Part shown: positions 1-11,665 of the stretch, piece after piece
Layout of the letters: every line of letters starts with the position of its first letter
How positions within the stretch are numbered: the first letter of the stretch is position 1
From: Hysterangium stoloniferum
Taxonomy: Eukaryota > Basidiomycota > Agaricomycetes > Hysterangiales > Hysterangiaceae
Assembly (NCBI GenBank): GCA_015178975.1
Contig: WHVD01000060.1
Span: forward strand, 457,085 to 521,084
Reading direction: 5' to 3'
Length of the DNA: 64,000 bases
The notes under the pieces: model-generated
Seen by the model: only the letters and a program-made list of their open reading frames with translations
What the model was told of the DNA's origin: nothing
Databases searched by the model: none
Made by a program: the position numbers and the translations under genes

Positions 1-1213
1 GACAGAAAAGCCATGGGGTGGACTTCTCTGTCAGAGTCTTAGATAGACAGAATGGCTCCAAGTGCATAGTCTGAGGCATCCATCTCAACAATGAGCAGAA
101 AGTCCAGTTTCCAATGCAAAAGGATTGGAGCTGATGAAAAAGAATTTTTTAAAAGATTGAAAGCTTTTTGACACTTATCATCAAAATTCCACAGAGTGCC
201 CTTGTGTGTAAGACAAGTAAGGGGGACTGTGATTTTGGAATATCCATGGATAAACTGTTGGTAAAAATTGGCAAAGCCTAGGAAAGACTGTATATCTTTG
301 ACTTTTCTGGATTCCAGCCAATCTTTGATGACTTGTAATTTGGCTTCATCCATGCAGAGTCTCTCAGGTCCCATTATGAAACCTAGATATTCCACAGAGT
401 CTGTGTCAAAAGTACATTTTTTACCATTTGCAAATAGACCATGTTGTCTGAGTCTCTGGAGAACTTTGCAGACCTGTTTGTCATGTACCGTGGATCCTTG
501 GAGTAGATAAGAATGTCATCCAAGTAAACAATGACACATACATCAAGCATGTCAGAGAGAATATCATTAATAAAACATTGAAAAACAGATGGAGCATTGG
601 TGAGCCCAAAGGGCATCACCAACCACTCAAAGGCCCCATAATGGTCTGAAAGTGGTTTTCCACTCATCTCCTGTGAAGATCTGTGGTAGGTGTGTTTAAG
701 GTCTATCTTGCTATAAATCTGGGCATTATGTGGAGCACCAAGCAGGTCAGATATAAGTGGGAGTGGATACTTATCCTTCCATGTAACAGCATTGAATCCT
801 CTGAAATCAACACATAGTCAAAGGGATTCATCCTTTTTCTTAACAAACAGAACAGGTGCTCCAAAAGGATACTTCAAGGATCTGATAACACCTATGGACA
901 AATGCTCATCCAGGAAATCCTGGATTGCAGAAAGTTCTGTGGAGGACAGTGGGTAAATATGTCCAAGGGGTGGCTGGGCACCTTCTTCCAGATTTTTTAA
1001 GTCGTAATCTCTTTGGGGCAGAAGCTGGTCAGCTTTACACTTACTGAAAGCATCTGTGAAATCATGATATTTCTCAGGGATGCCTTCTAGATCTGTGATT
1101 TGCTCAGATGCCAGCATTGAAAAATGACCAGTTGCTTCATCAATTTTCAAATTGATAGTGAACACCTGGGATCCATCCATTTTTGTAGCCCTAATAAATG
1201 CTGCAGCATTAAT
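1..1213 (-). pseudogene. Ty3/gypsy pol fragment (reverse transcriptase to RNase H)
   Basis: Three minus-strand reading-frame pieces line up with the pol of the younger gypsy element at 58.4-60.4 kb. The right end (about 1213-820) matches the region just after the protease and ends at the FVKKKDESL box. The middle (667-383) holds the reverse transcriptase YLDD box (about 510-530). The left end (395-39) covers the connection domain and the start of RNase H (DASDYALGAILS), where the window begins. Stops and frameshifts separate the pieces, so no full product is possible. It is AT-shifted compared with the young copy, as expected for an old decayed insertion. The upstream part of pol is cut at about 1213 by Tc1-like sequence. 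Confidence 0.9.
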
Positions 1214-2279
1214 TCAGAAAACCATTTTTGTGCCATCTTGGATATGTGTTTAGGATCATTATCCTGCTGGAAAATGGTGTCACCTGCTGGAATCTCCAAA
1301 TCTTCAATGCTCTGGGACAAATGCTGAGCCAGGATCTCCACATACATATTGTGCAGAATCCATCCATCCTTCAATCTCTGCAAGCATCTCCACTCCATTC
1401 CAACCTCTACAGCCCCACACCATGATATTTCCACCTCCATACTTGACTGTAGGTTGGGTTGTCCTATCAGAAAGTGGTTCTCCAGCTTTCTTCCACATAT
1501 ACATATTAATGTCCATCTGACCCAATCTTATTGATCTTGGTCTCATCAGACCACAAGACCCTTTTCCAATCATCCACAGTCCAGTTTTGGTACTTGAGGG
1601 CAAAGCTTAACCTTGGCCTTTCTATATTGAGCCTTGAGCAGGGGCCTTTTTGCTTTGACTACAGCTTTTAAACCATGCTGTTTCAAGGTCCTCCTGACTG
1701 TTTTGGATGAGACATGGGATTCATTGATGGAATTGATGAAGTGTGTGGCCTGGACAGTATTATCCAGCTTGCCAGAGGTGATTTGATATATAATCCTCCT
1801 CTGGTCAGTAGGAGAAAGCTTGGAAGAACATCTTTCTTTCAGGTTTTCTTTGTCTATATCCATCTCCTGAGCAATTATACTGATAGTAGACTTGCTAACA
1901 CCTGTGATAAAGGCCACATTCCTATTGGAGAGTCCATTTTGAAGGAGAGAAATGGCTTTCATGATGAGAGTAATAGTTGAAACATGACTGTCACAGTCAA
2001 ATATCAATTAGAACATTGAATATATGTCACATGATTTCTTTTGGAATTTTTCCATTTCTCTAGTGGATAATATGATAGAGTGAAATCAGTGAAAAGAGCA
2101 GGGGACAAAACTGTCCCAATGATTGGTTATTTTTAAATATTCACTGTGACACCAATATGACAGTTAGTATGCTAGGGCATCTGCTAGAATATTTTCACCA
2201 TTTTAGGAAATTCATATGATCAGTTATACAACATTTAATGGGAATTATCAAAACATTGGGACAGTTCTGTCCCCTACAG
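1214..2279 (-). mobile_element. Truncated Tc1/mariner-like DNA transposon
   Basis: The transposase reads on the minus strand in pieces. Residues from 2007 down to 1570 give the N-terminal paired-type helix-turn-helix (AISLLQNGLSNRNVAFITGV). Pieces from 1603 to 1304 and 1440 to 1216 give the GGGNIMVWGC block and the second catalytic aspartate (FQQDNDPKH). The glutamate-containing C-terminus is missing: after QKWFSE the sequence changes directly into gypsy pol. The right end is a terminal repeat (2254-2279) followed by TA, and a related inverted motif lies at 2098-2121. Frameshifts at about 1590 and 1430 make it inactive. The junction suggests insertion into, or recombination with, the gypsy copy to its left. 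Confidence 0.85.
2098..2279. repeat. Terminal and subterminal inverted motifs of the Tc1-like element
   Basis: AGGGGACAAAACTGTCCCAA (about 2100-2119) is repeated inverted at 2254-2275, where it forms the element end next to TA. The shared core ACTGTCCCAATG also occurs in the ends of the 25416-26168 element, so these are probably transposase-binding sites. Confidence 0.6.
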
Positions 2280-2746
2280 TATCTAGCCAAAATGAAAACA
2301 TAGAGCTATATAAAAAATTGGGGAAGGTACCGTGGTGTCCTAGAAATGCTTCACGTAATTCATATTAATAATTTGAGTGTGGGCAGTCTATATGCCTCAT
2401 AAATGCTATAACACAACTCATTACCCTTGTTTATGGCCGAAGTGTAAATATTGCATATTACTACATACATACGGAGAGGAGAGTTTTTCCCAGCTCGTAG
2501 CATCATTTTTTTCTTTTCGGTAATGTCGCAAATCTTGTCTACAACAAGTGGTACCCTATGTACTATCTATGTACCTACCAATGAAAAAGAACTCCCTTAA
2601 AATTGGGGGGGCAAATACATAAGATATTTATGGTGATGTGAATCTGGAATATATGATATATGACCTGCGATTTGGGGGGGGGGGGGAAGCGTGTGATGAG
2701 ACTGGCTCTCGCCACATACTAGGAAAGAGAGGGAAGCGATGTAGAA
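2280..2746. other. Unassigned AT-rich spacer with a 13-G run
   Basis: No gene is recognised. The stretch is AT-rich and contains an uninterrupted run of 13 G at 2674-2686, followed by an abrupt change to very GC-rich sequence near 2750. Confidence 0.6.
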
Positions 2747-3103
2747 ATGCGAACGGCCGTCCCGTGCCGCGCGGCGGGGCGTAGCCGGGGTCGGCGCCCG
2801 CCTGTTACGGGATTTACCCGCGCGGCGGTAAATGTCGCCGGATATAGAAACTTATTGATTGAAATACAACGAAACAAGAGTACTCCATACAGTTATATGG
2901 CATTTAGTTTAGTACAATCTGTAGCTGGTTGTGTTGACGATGTTGATACAATTTGGGGGCCCACGGCGCGTGTGAAAGCGACACATTGTGACGATCTGGT
3001 TCGTCTAGCTAGCCGGGAAGCGCAGAACCGTCCAGCAGGCTGCGGCAAAATACCTTATACATTCAAATTAGCTCGGAACTCAGGGGTCTATGCGGCAAGC
3101 TAA
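2747..3103 (+). CDS. Unrecognised 118-codon ORF in a GC-rich island
   Basis: An ORF of 118 codons starts in an abruptly GC-rich block (about 2750-2840, full of CGCG and GGCG) and runs to a stop at 3103. The second half is of mixed composition. I recognise no domain, signal peptide or membrane segment. The N-terminal third is dominated by Arg, Pro and Gly, as expected of any frame through GC-rich DNA. It could be chance, or the remains of an inserted sequence whose left edge is the composition break. Treat as a position marker rather than a gene. Confidence 0.2.
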   Translation: MRTAVPCRAAGRSRGRRPPVTGFTRAAVNVAGYRNLLIEIQRNKSTPYSYMAFSLVQSVAGCVDDVDTIWGPTARVKATHCDDLVRLASREAQNRPAGCGKIPYTFKLARNSGVYAAS

Positions 3104-4286
3104 TTAGGTTACAAATAGAAGATACGCAGGTGAATTGCCGAGCCTTAGCTGAAACGAAGAATGGCTGAGATTGGAATATGAATAATAATAAAAAGAGTAC
3201 AAAGACTTTGACAGGTGTCTTTGGGGAAGGTTCAAAGCCACCTATCTTTTACACCCACTTGACCCACATTCGTATCATGGACCTCTGGAGAATAATGGAC
3301 CATCAGACCCATGTCGAGTGTGTATTTTCCATTTCACTTCCACTGTTCAAGATCGGATCACTAACGGCACGGTTGATTGTGGCCGCCAGGTCTTCAAATG
3401 CTCGAAGTCCAAGGGACCTGGATGGAGTGGGGGATGCAGGCAGTCAGACGTACGAGGCTTCATATCACATATTGTCCAGCATCTTTCGCATACTCAATCA
3501 TTGTTTATTCGCAGATTGGAGGAGGAACGTGCGGTTTTTGGGGAGGCATCCAGGCACGGATTTCCGCATACTGCGATGATGCAATCAAGAGATCGACGAC
3601 TTGCCGTCGTCTCAGGAAGCGTGGGGGCGTCCATCTCGAAGGACTCGTCCTTCCCCACTTCGTTCACACGCGATCCCAGCGGGCCATTCCCGCCGCCACA
3701 CTTATATGAGTTTGAGTACAGAAATAGGTGACATTGCAATCTTTCCGGAAAAAATCCACGTTAACTTGAAATATTTCTTTCCTGACATCCTTTTAGCCAT
3801 CGCTCACAACGATCTGACAGGCATTATTCCACGGCGATGCCTGTGTACCCATACCCGGGGGCACCATCAGGTTTGTTCCGTGCCCATTACACTCAATTTT
3901 TGTTAAACATTTGCAAAACGAAATATATTAGAATTTGTAGATTACAGACATGTCGACCGTCAGCGCAGGTCCGCGAACTTCGAAATGACGTAAGTTCCTT
4001 TCCTACAATTAATTATGTTTATTGACGAGAATACAGCATCCCCAATGAGTATCATGGGGACGATTCCCACACTCGTAGGCCAGAGGTTGTGGTCCCTACG
4101 TTGTGTACTTCGGGGCGTTTCAAAGAGCCCTTGGAAGGAAATGTTTTCGCACATGGGGGGAGTTTGAAACGGTAAGGATTGTTGTGTTTGCATAAATAAA
4201 TATATATTGGGCTAACAAGTCTATTATCAAACTCATGTCTTTACCCCAGCTCCCCTCACAATCAAATTGAAGAACACGCCAGATCC
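3104..4286. other. No convincing gene; weak cysteine/histidine remnant
   Basis: Several overlapping plus-strand ORFs (3178-3579, 3318-3731, 3377-3709, 3601-3906) exist but none stands out. The frame at 3318-3731 has a loose Cys/His pattern (VDCGRQVFKC ... GC ... GFISHIVQHL) reminiscent of the degenerate C2H2 fingers in the next gene. It might be a decayed exon of a similar protein. Evidence is weak. Confidence 0.3.
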
Positions 4287-5024
4287 ATGGCGTCGAAGTC
4301 CGGCACCATGGGATATTATTCATGTAGAGAGATGGTGAGGGAGCCGGAGGAGGTATCCTCAAATATGTCCACGCTTACACGGCGCCCATCTATCCCACCT
4401 ACCCGCCCAACCGAGCCTGAGAGTAGCAGGGAGCATACTACCCTGCTCCCCCGTGCTTTCAAGGTGAGCGCATCCCTCAAGGCCGCCGCAGCGAGCACAG
4501 TATTTCCTACGCCATGCGGGGAAAACACCAACGTCGCCGACTTTGTGACGTTCATTACGGCCGCTGATCCACAGGCGGTCCCAATCAAATGCAAGCTGTG
4601 TGAGCAGGAGATAGCCAGGAAAGACTCGCTCGTTCAGCATTGGATTAGGGTGCATGCCTTTGCAGACTTGCAAGTCGCGCTCATGTATCCCCATGAAGAC
4701 CACAGCGACTTGGTTATAAATACAACGCAGAGGCGGGATATCCTGCTGGCTGCCCTGTATACTTGTCCCTTGAAGGGGTGTCGGGGTTTATCAACGGTTC
4801 GTGTGTATGTAACGAAGGGCGATCTACTGAGGCACGTACGCCGCCACTATGGACCTCTCGACGAAGCTTCCGGGGAGGAGAACACACGCGATACTGATGT
4901 AGAGCTAGAGCAAATGCGGGAGCAGGTTACAAATTACCTGAATAATCATACCTTCTGGCTCCCGGTGGACCGTACTCATTTCACCTCCCGGAACTACAAG
5001 CTGGTCTGGCTGCTTAATCAGTAG
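4287..5024 (+). CDS. Putative C2H2-type zinc-finger protein, 245 aa
   Basis: A single-exon ORF of 245 codons. The N-terminal ~85 residues are Ser/Thr/Pro-rich and low complexity. Two C2H2-like fingers follow: CKLCEQEIARKDSLVQHW..VH (C-x2-C-x12-H-x4-H, about residues 100-122) and a second with C-x4-C ... H-x3-H spacing (CPLKGC ... LLRHVRRH, about residues 160-188). The C-terminal ~50 residues are acidic then hydrophobic. Such paired irregular fingers are common in basidiomycete lineage-specific proteins, and a nuclear DNA-binding role is inferred only from the fold. The start is the first ATG after an in-frame stop. A second ATG six codons in is possible. No neighbour suggests a pathway. Confidence 0.6.
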   Translation: MASKSGTMGYYSCREMVREPEEVSSNMSTLTRRPSIPPTRPTEPESSREHTTLLPRAFKVSASLKAAAASTVFPTPCGENTNVADFVTFITAADPQAVPIKCKLCEQEIARKDSLVQHWIRVHAFADLQVALMYPHEDHSDLVINTTQRRDILLAALYTCPLKGCRGLSTVRVYVTKGDLLRHVRRHYGPLDEASGEENTRDTDVELEQMREQVTNYLNNHTFWLPVDRTHFTSRNYKLVWLLNQ

Positions 5025-7685
5025 GACCGTGTAATAGTGAGGGGTGGAATTAGTTGCATTGTATATGACTTGTTATATGAGCTGTTACCACAGGTGCTAA
5101 TCCGAGCCAAGTGAAAGATCTACAATAAGCTGCGCCTCTTCAGGTACTGTGACACTTGGCTTAATATGGCTCCAACGTAGTTATTTCTTGAGTGTCGCTT
5201 TAATTAAAGCTTTGGCATGTCATAATATGTATAGAATGTAACAGAAACTCTAGCACACTAATTAGCATTAACAATGAGTGGATTTGAATTTAACAATGAT
5301 AATGTATTCGAGAGTGAATCAAGAGTGGGGCAACTGGCATTGGGTGTAAGGTTGACATGTAGTATCACATGGGCCCACCGTCGGTCCAGACGTCAAGTAA
5401 ATTATCGCCTTCGTCATTAGGCTGATCCCTTTCTTTCAGCGAAGGATCAGGAACCTGCAAAAATACCTCACGGAAATTGGGGGCTTACAAACGGAAGAAT
5501 TCCTCCTCCGAACGTGGGTCTTGGTCCCTTCCCCCCTACAAGTTCGTTTTTTTTTGCGCTTTCCACATCTACGACAAATCACAATCACCAGACTGTGATC
5601 AGCGAGAAATTTGCTATCATTTCACAATGCGGCGCGGAATATCTGTGATTGGGGTATAACACTACGTTTCGCCAATAGAATTGTAATGAAACCTTGAGTG
5701 CAAACATACACCCTTTTAAATAGATTTTTATTTGGCAGCCCCTCTCCTTCATGATCGATAAGAAGCACATGTCATTGTTGCCTCGGCTGGTATCTTCAGA
5801 GAAGAAGGAAATAATCACGTCATTCATCAAAGTCCTAAAAGCGAACTTTGAAGCGCGGACCTGAGAAACCACATGGATGCCGGTCTTTCCATGGGAAATA
5901 GCGCTCCATAGCGCTACGAGAGCAACAAGTTTCAGAAAAGAACCTTTCTGGGGAAGCATCGGATAATAGTTGATGATTAATGGAAGCATTCCACTGAGAA
6001 ATGAGTCCCGAGTCAGATTCTAGAATCGGTTCAGTTGTAGAGAGGCAGGGGGGCCGCTCGAATTCGAATCCAATAAAACAATGCCACCCCACACCAATTC
6101 TGAGAATACACAGTTATGGTATACAACGAGGTAGGCGTGAAGCGTGCAAATAGCACATGGAAGCCACAGCGCCAGAACGGTTTCGAAAGACGCTGATGAG
6201 CACAGCAGGATAATCTGGGATCTCTTTTTTTTACTTATTAGACTTAGAACTAAATTAAGGACATTACGTTCGGTAAGTACACCGTTTCTCCTCAGCCGGA
6301 TGGCAGGATAAGCAGCGATATCATTCTAAGAGAATAAGGAAGATCATAGGTAACAAGTAGTTAAAGACTTCAGTTTAATTCCTGAATTTCATAGAAGTGA
6401 AGAAAATTCTCAAGTATGGAATATGGCGCGAGTTGGCGATCCGGTATTCTTTCAGCTCGGGGGCGGGCTCGGTCCTGGTTGCGTTTGTACGTCGCCTGGC
6501 TGAAGAGCGAACGGGGGGCGGCTGTTTCGGATAACGATTCCCAGAGCGTAGGAGGTGGGGCGAGATGCAGGTAAGAAGCTCGATGTGTGTGAGGTGGTTT
6601 ATTGGGTACATTAAACATCGCGTCTTGGTGAAGGAGGATGAACGACTGTCGACAAGTGAGGGTTCGATTGGATGATGATATTCAACTACATTTGATACAT
6701 CCATGCCAGTCGCGTTGCCTTCCTTACGCCATCACTACCGTCAATGTCATCCTTGCCGAGAATGGAAGACCATCTCGTTAAGATTCACATCAAAGTTAAG
6801 ATCAAGATCTCGTTCCAAGAAACAAACGAAGAAGGGGTGTATTTGGCTGGGTCTTGCATGTCCTTTGTGAAATGGGAGTGGCTGATTGGGCTAGAGATCG
6901 GCCAGTGTACACAGAAGATATAGAATGGCAGGCGTTCGTTGCGAAAGATAGGTAGATGTCACACTGTGAGGCCTCACGAATGACGGGGAAAGCAGTAGCA
7001 ATTCACCACAGAGCTAGAGGAGGTGGTGGATTAGATGAATTGCTAATAAAGTGCCTTTTTTTCAATGTAATATGAGTGGGTGATAATGGTCTTCTCTTTT
7101 GGAAAGGTACTAAGACATTGAAAAGAAATGATACATAGGTGAGATAAATTGGAGTCCATTCGAGAAAAGATGATGGTGAATTTGAATTTCTACATGTGGG
7201 GGATCAGTGATACTGTGTTTCATCAAGAGTCTATCTGAAATGTGGTTCATCCCCATTGCGAGTATTGGTCCGAGGCTTTGTGAGTGATGTGAAAGCCAAA
7301 AATGAAATAATATGATTGTATGGAATTGCAAAACCAAACTGGAATCATGTCATTTTATTTGCTACATAATGCACACCCAATGGTTTGTGCATCACTTCAC
7401 CTTACATTCAACATCTGCAAGAGCAATCACTTGCCTCCAGACATTCTCTGTTGCAGGTTTCAAGCTCTGGGCTTAGAGCAATCTTCATAAATCAAGACAT
7501 AGATTTTATCAGGTCTAGGTAAAGGGTTCTTCAAAATTGCAAAGATATAGGTGGAACCAATCATTACCTCCATCAAGGTCCCTGATGCCAACTTTACAAA
7601 GATGAAGATTGATAACCCTGCTAAGGATGTTAAATATAAACATATTAAATATTTAAATGTGAAGTGCAAGACAAAATATATCTTA
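5025..7685. other. Long stretch with no recognised gene
   Basis: Short ORFs on both strands (for example 5585-5989 minus and 6375-6704 minus) show no domain and overlap one another. A minus-strand ORF at 7460-7669 contains a hydrophobic segment followed by KNPLPRPDKIYVLIYEDCS. It could be a remnant exon of a membrane protein interrupted by the transposon at 7686, but this is a guess. Confidence 0.5.
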
Positions 7686-8213
7686 CAGCCGTTTCAGTTA
7701 CGTAAGACCCGGAATCAAAATTGCGTACTATAAAAATCATAAAAATAAGAAAGTGTGATATCTTGTGAACGAGAACATGTAAATTCATGAAACTTTGTAC
7801 CTATTTTTATACCATATGTGGCTATAATAATGCAATGTTAATCCTATAAAATATCACTCACTTCCAATATTGGAAAATGAGCCACCGATGTCATGCTGTA
7901 TAGAACTTTGCATGAGAATGGGATGATTTAAAATTCTGAAACTTGAGTAGTTTTTACTTAAATATAATTATAAAATTATGCAATAGCTTTTGTAATGATA
8001 TGTGGTTGACCTGCAGTTGAATCACAACTTTTGTTGTTGTCTATATGCATCAAGGAAAAATGCTAATTTAGAAGCATTTAATGTTCTGTAAAATCATAAT
8101 AAATATATATAACTCTATATATAACTAAATATATTTAAGATAATATTTTGATAGATAGACAAGTGTTTGTTTTGCAAGAACAGCACTCTAACACACTATT
8201 GCTGTGACTGTCA
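7686..8213 (+). repeat. Left terminal inverted repeat, about 528 bp
   Basis: Matches the reverse complement of 11666-12193 with only scattered differences. It starts CAGCCGTTTC next to TA and ends around GCTGTGACTGTCA. Very AT-rich, with runs of TATATA near its inner end that may act as a promoter for the gene starting at 8263. Confidence 0.9.
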
Positions 8214-8262
8214 TGGGTGTGATGTACTCGAAAAATTAATATTGTCCAACTCAACAGTCCAA

Positions 8263-10061
8263 ATGGCAAGAGGCCATGGTCGACCACGATCAATATCTGA
8301 GGATCCCAAGGGTTGTGCAGGATTCCCCCAGAGTTCTGCACAATCTAATGAAATTGATCCTAACAATATTGTCAAACGCCAACGGATCCGTATTCCATCT
8401 GCACGTGCTCAAGCATCTATGAATCAGGTCCAGGAATCAAAAAAAAAGCCATCTTATTCCAAACCCATTCTCCTATCTGTCCCTGAAGAAGTGGAAAGTG
8501 ATGGTACTGCCCTTGCTGTCTCTCCAGACCAGAACTCAGACACAGACTTTGTGCCCGAAAAGACATCCTCTATCCATGTTGGGTCATTGGAGGGTGTTGT
8601 ACATGATGAGAGTTCAGAGGAGGGAATCAATGATAATAGGAAAAGGATTAAGTCTGTGCAACTTCAAAGTATTTCAAACAAGAAGTCTGCACTAGCTGTA
8701 GAGGGTGAGTTGTATTTTGGTTTATATATATCACTTGTCCTTACAGTTTATCCTGGCAGATATTCAATTAAATGTTCCAAGCTGGCGAAGTGGCACAATT
8801 TCCTATAGTCTACTTGTCATACCTTCGACAACTCCTTATCCCGAGATTATTGAAAAAATATTTGCAAAGGCCAAAGCATCAGAATGCAAGGCACGGAAAA
8901 GGCCCCATATTTCTGTTGTTATGTCAATGAACAAAAGGGTACCCTGCTCATTGGATAATGAAGAAGATTGGGCCCGCATTGTTGCGAACTATCGGAAAGA
9001 GGTAACCAAGAAAGGCGATGATGCATTTGCCGAAGTGAAATTTCCTGACAAGGTATGTACAGTATTATATTTGACAAAACATGGTTTAGCCTATACTTAC
9101 CTATTGATAGTTTCTCCAGGACTTCTCCATTCGCAAAGTGCACCATGATAAGAATACGAAGCCATCTAATATATCAAAATCCAGTAAAAAGACATTTAGC
9201 AGCAGTACCAATTATTTCGAAGATGAAACTGACACCGACACCTCAGGAAATGGCACAAAAAATGCGGATAATACTGTTGGTTACACAAGAAAATACCAGG
9301 AAATAGAACGACAACTTCTCTCGGAGTTGAAAAGCTGCCTTGTCTGTGGAGTTGAAAAAAGATGCAAAATCAATAGATATAACCAACATATGGAGCTGAA
9401 TATGATGCAGATCCGTGCTTGGGTTTTGGCTTTAGTGGGTCCTTATTTATTAGATTTTTGATTTTATTCACAATATTTATTGTTATTTTTTTATCAGATC
9501 GATTCTCCTAATACTGTTACAGTGAGGCAGCCACCAAAAGTGCCTTTGTTCAAGGACTTTCATCATGATTTCACAGAGACTTCAGAGCCAGTTCGCCGTC
9601 AAGGAGCACATGTGGTTCGAATGGCAGATCTTCCGAATTCTCACACCCTCCCTCCTCATCCTACAGTTCCAAACATCATTTTGAATCTGCCACATTATAC
9701 ACCAAACCAATCTATATATAGAAGGAGATCTCGGCATCATAGCAATTCACAACGCAGTCCCTCTCCAGAAGTATCTAACAGAAGCAGTCCCGAAATGGCA
9801 CAAACAATCACTGCTGCAATCACAGTTCAGGAATGGCTAGAAAAGCTTCATGAAAATGGGACACTATCCTTAAATCTCTGGGAGAGCCTTTTGAAGAAAT
9901 TCGAGGCTGAAGATTCGCTCCAGTTGACTCTAGACCGTCTGGCAACATTGACTAGGATGGAGGTAAAGGCAGGATTCAGTTTTACTATGTTCGAGTGCAT
10001 TACAGTTTATGAAGAGTTATGTAAAGCTGCGAAGGAGATGGGTTTCCACATGGTGAAATAA
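8263..10061 (+). CDS. Transposon-encoded accessory protein of unknown function, about 537 aa
   Basis: My gene model has exons 8263-8704, 8760-9052, 9120-9434 and 9498-10061. All three introns have GT/AG ends, and the exon total divides by three and stays open. The first ~145 residues are hydrophilic and low complexity. The second exon gives a beta-rich block (DIQLNVPSWRSGTISYSLLV). A cysteine/histidine motif follows (CLVCGVEKRCKI ... QHMELNMMQIRAW), like a small zinc-binding module, then a Ser/Pro-rich linker and a helical C-terminus. I do not recognise the family. Its place in a complete transposon, convergent with the transposase, suggests a helper role such as DNA binding or regulation. 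The start at 8263 is preferred to 8167, which lies inside the inverted repeat. Confidence 0.75.
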
Positions 10062-10383
10062 TTGCCAATTCCAACATCTCTAACAATTGAACGGTGTTAG
10101 CAGCTCAATTATTATCGTACATTTGTTATGATACATTTTCTGATAAGTCCTAGCTAGAATTAGCTCAACTGGCATGACGAAAATCAACTTTTATGAAGAT
10201 TTTACATCCCCTTCTACCTCATTGCCCAATGATCAGTTGTATTCCAGCTGACACTTCATGCTTGATGCACACTGCCATATTGATCAATAGTCGGGAAATA
10301 GTTTAAGGCACTGGCATCTGAACCCGACATGTAAGTTGTGGACCAATTTCAGTATATTTGTATTCATAGGTATACATTCATAT

Positions 10384-11606
10384 CTACCAGTATCCTGAAT
10401 GATGCATCCAACCTCTAGACTTCTCTGCAGTTATCATACCCAATGCAGTATATAAGTATGAGAAAATCCCAACTTGATTGTCTGATTGTAATGCAGTGCG
10501 GAAGGTGTCACCATGACGTCGTAAATAGGTCTTGACATAAGCAAATGCTTCCTCGATAGGGTTGAGGTCAGGGGAATAAGGTGGCAAATAGTATAACATA
10601 ACACCACTGAAAACAAAGTAAATTGAAAGACTGAAAACAATATATCAATATACACACCGTTCCTCACATAAATACCTGACATCATCAACATGGTGGATTG
10701 CACAATTGTCCATCACCAGAAGACTTTGTGGCTCTGGCCATGGATTCATATGCTGTAGGAGATCTTCAATGTAGGAAATGAATGCAGCCCCATCATAGGC
10801 ACCAGCTTTGATATCACAGTAGATAATTCCATCACTACATAAAGCTGGCAGTAAGGAATACCTAGAAACCGAAATCATTAATAATAGTTCATTTGCAATA
10901 TATGTGGAACTCACCCTTTACCCCGCTGAAACTTGGCAGGCATTCTCGCCCTATTCCCCTTCAGTGCCCAGCCATACAGTCGATAAGTTGTCCTGATGTC
11001 AAGCCGGCTTTCATCTATGAAAACAAGCCGCTCTGGAGATTCAGCACCAATCTCAAAGCGAAACTGAGCACGAGCATGTTCATTTCGTTCAGCAGCAGTT
11101 TTACCAATCTATAATGTTCAAAATTCACTTAACAAATCACATGATAAAGGATGATAACTCACCCGTTTCCGACTAAGTCCCAATTCTGTCAGTGTATCCC
11201 AGATTGTTGATAATCCAACAATAAGGCCATGCTGCACCCTCAGTTCATCTTGGAGCTCATCTAAGAACATGTCTGGTTTACGCTCTAAAAGAGTGAAAAG
11301 GAACTAAGTATCCATACTTCGTAAGAAAAATGAATCAGAAATAGGACTGACAGAACTCACTTGAATTTCACCATCTGTCATTATCCTGCACCGCCTTTCC
11401 TTTTCAAATTTCTTAATAGGTACCACCTCCCCTGTTTCCCGCCATATCTTGAGAGTTCATTTGATTACTGAGTGTGATATACCCAGCTCATGGTGGATGA
11501 AGTTTATTGTGCGACCCCGGATGATTTTCATACGAATAATGTGTTTACGAAGATCTTCTGTGTATCTCTGACATTGCCTTTGGTCCTCTGGAATGTGTTG
11601 AGGCAT
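10384..11606 (-). pseudogene. IS630/Tc1-type DD34E transposase (one nonsense codon)
   Basis: My model on the minus strand has exons 11606-11361, 11303-11163, 11108-10915, 10861-10658 and 10606-10384, which give 336 in-frame codons including the stop. The N-terminus carries a helix-turn-helix (RKHIIRMKIIRGRTINFIHH). Catalytic residues are visible as Asp in VFIDESRLD, Asp in VMDNCAIHH, and Glu in LPPYSPDLNPIEEAF. With the intron at 10607-10657 removed, exactly 34 residues separate the last two, the DD34E signature. A TGA interrupts exon 1 at about 11457, where CGA (Arg) is likely, a C-to-T change. The enzyme would cut and paste the element using its long ends. Only this stop prevents a full product. 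Confidence 0.88.
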
Positions 11607-11665
11607 GACAACAACCCCACTGTAGAAAGAGATACAGTGAGATATGAACAAACTATCACGTGGTG

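Noticed and set aside
2101..2279. Separate 180-bp MITE
   Set aside because: The inner motif is better explained as a subterminal repeat of the Tc1-like element, because the 753-bp relative also has an internal copy of the tip core.
6056..6080. tRNA-like T-loop (TTCGAATCC)
   Set aside because: No matching acceptor, D or anticodon arms can be folded around it.
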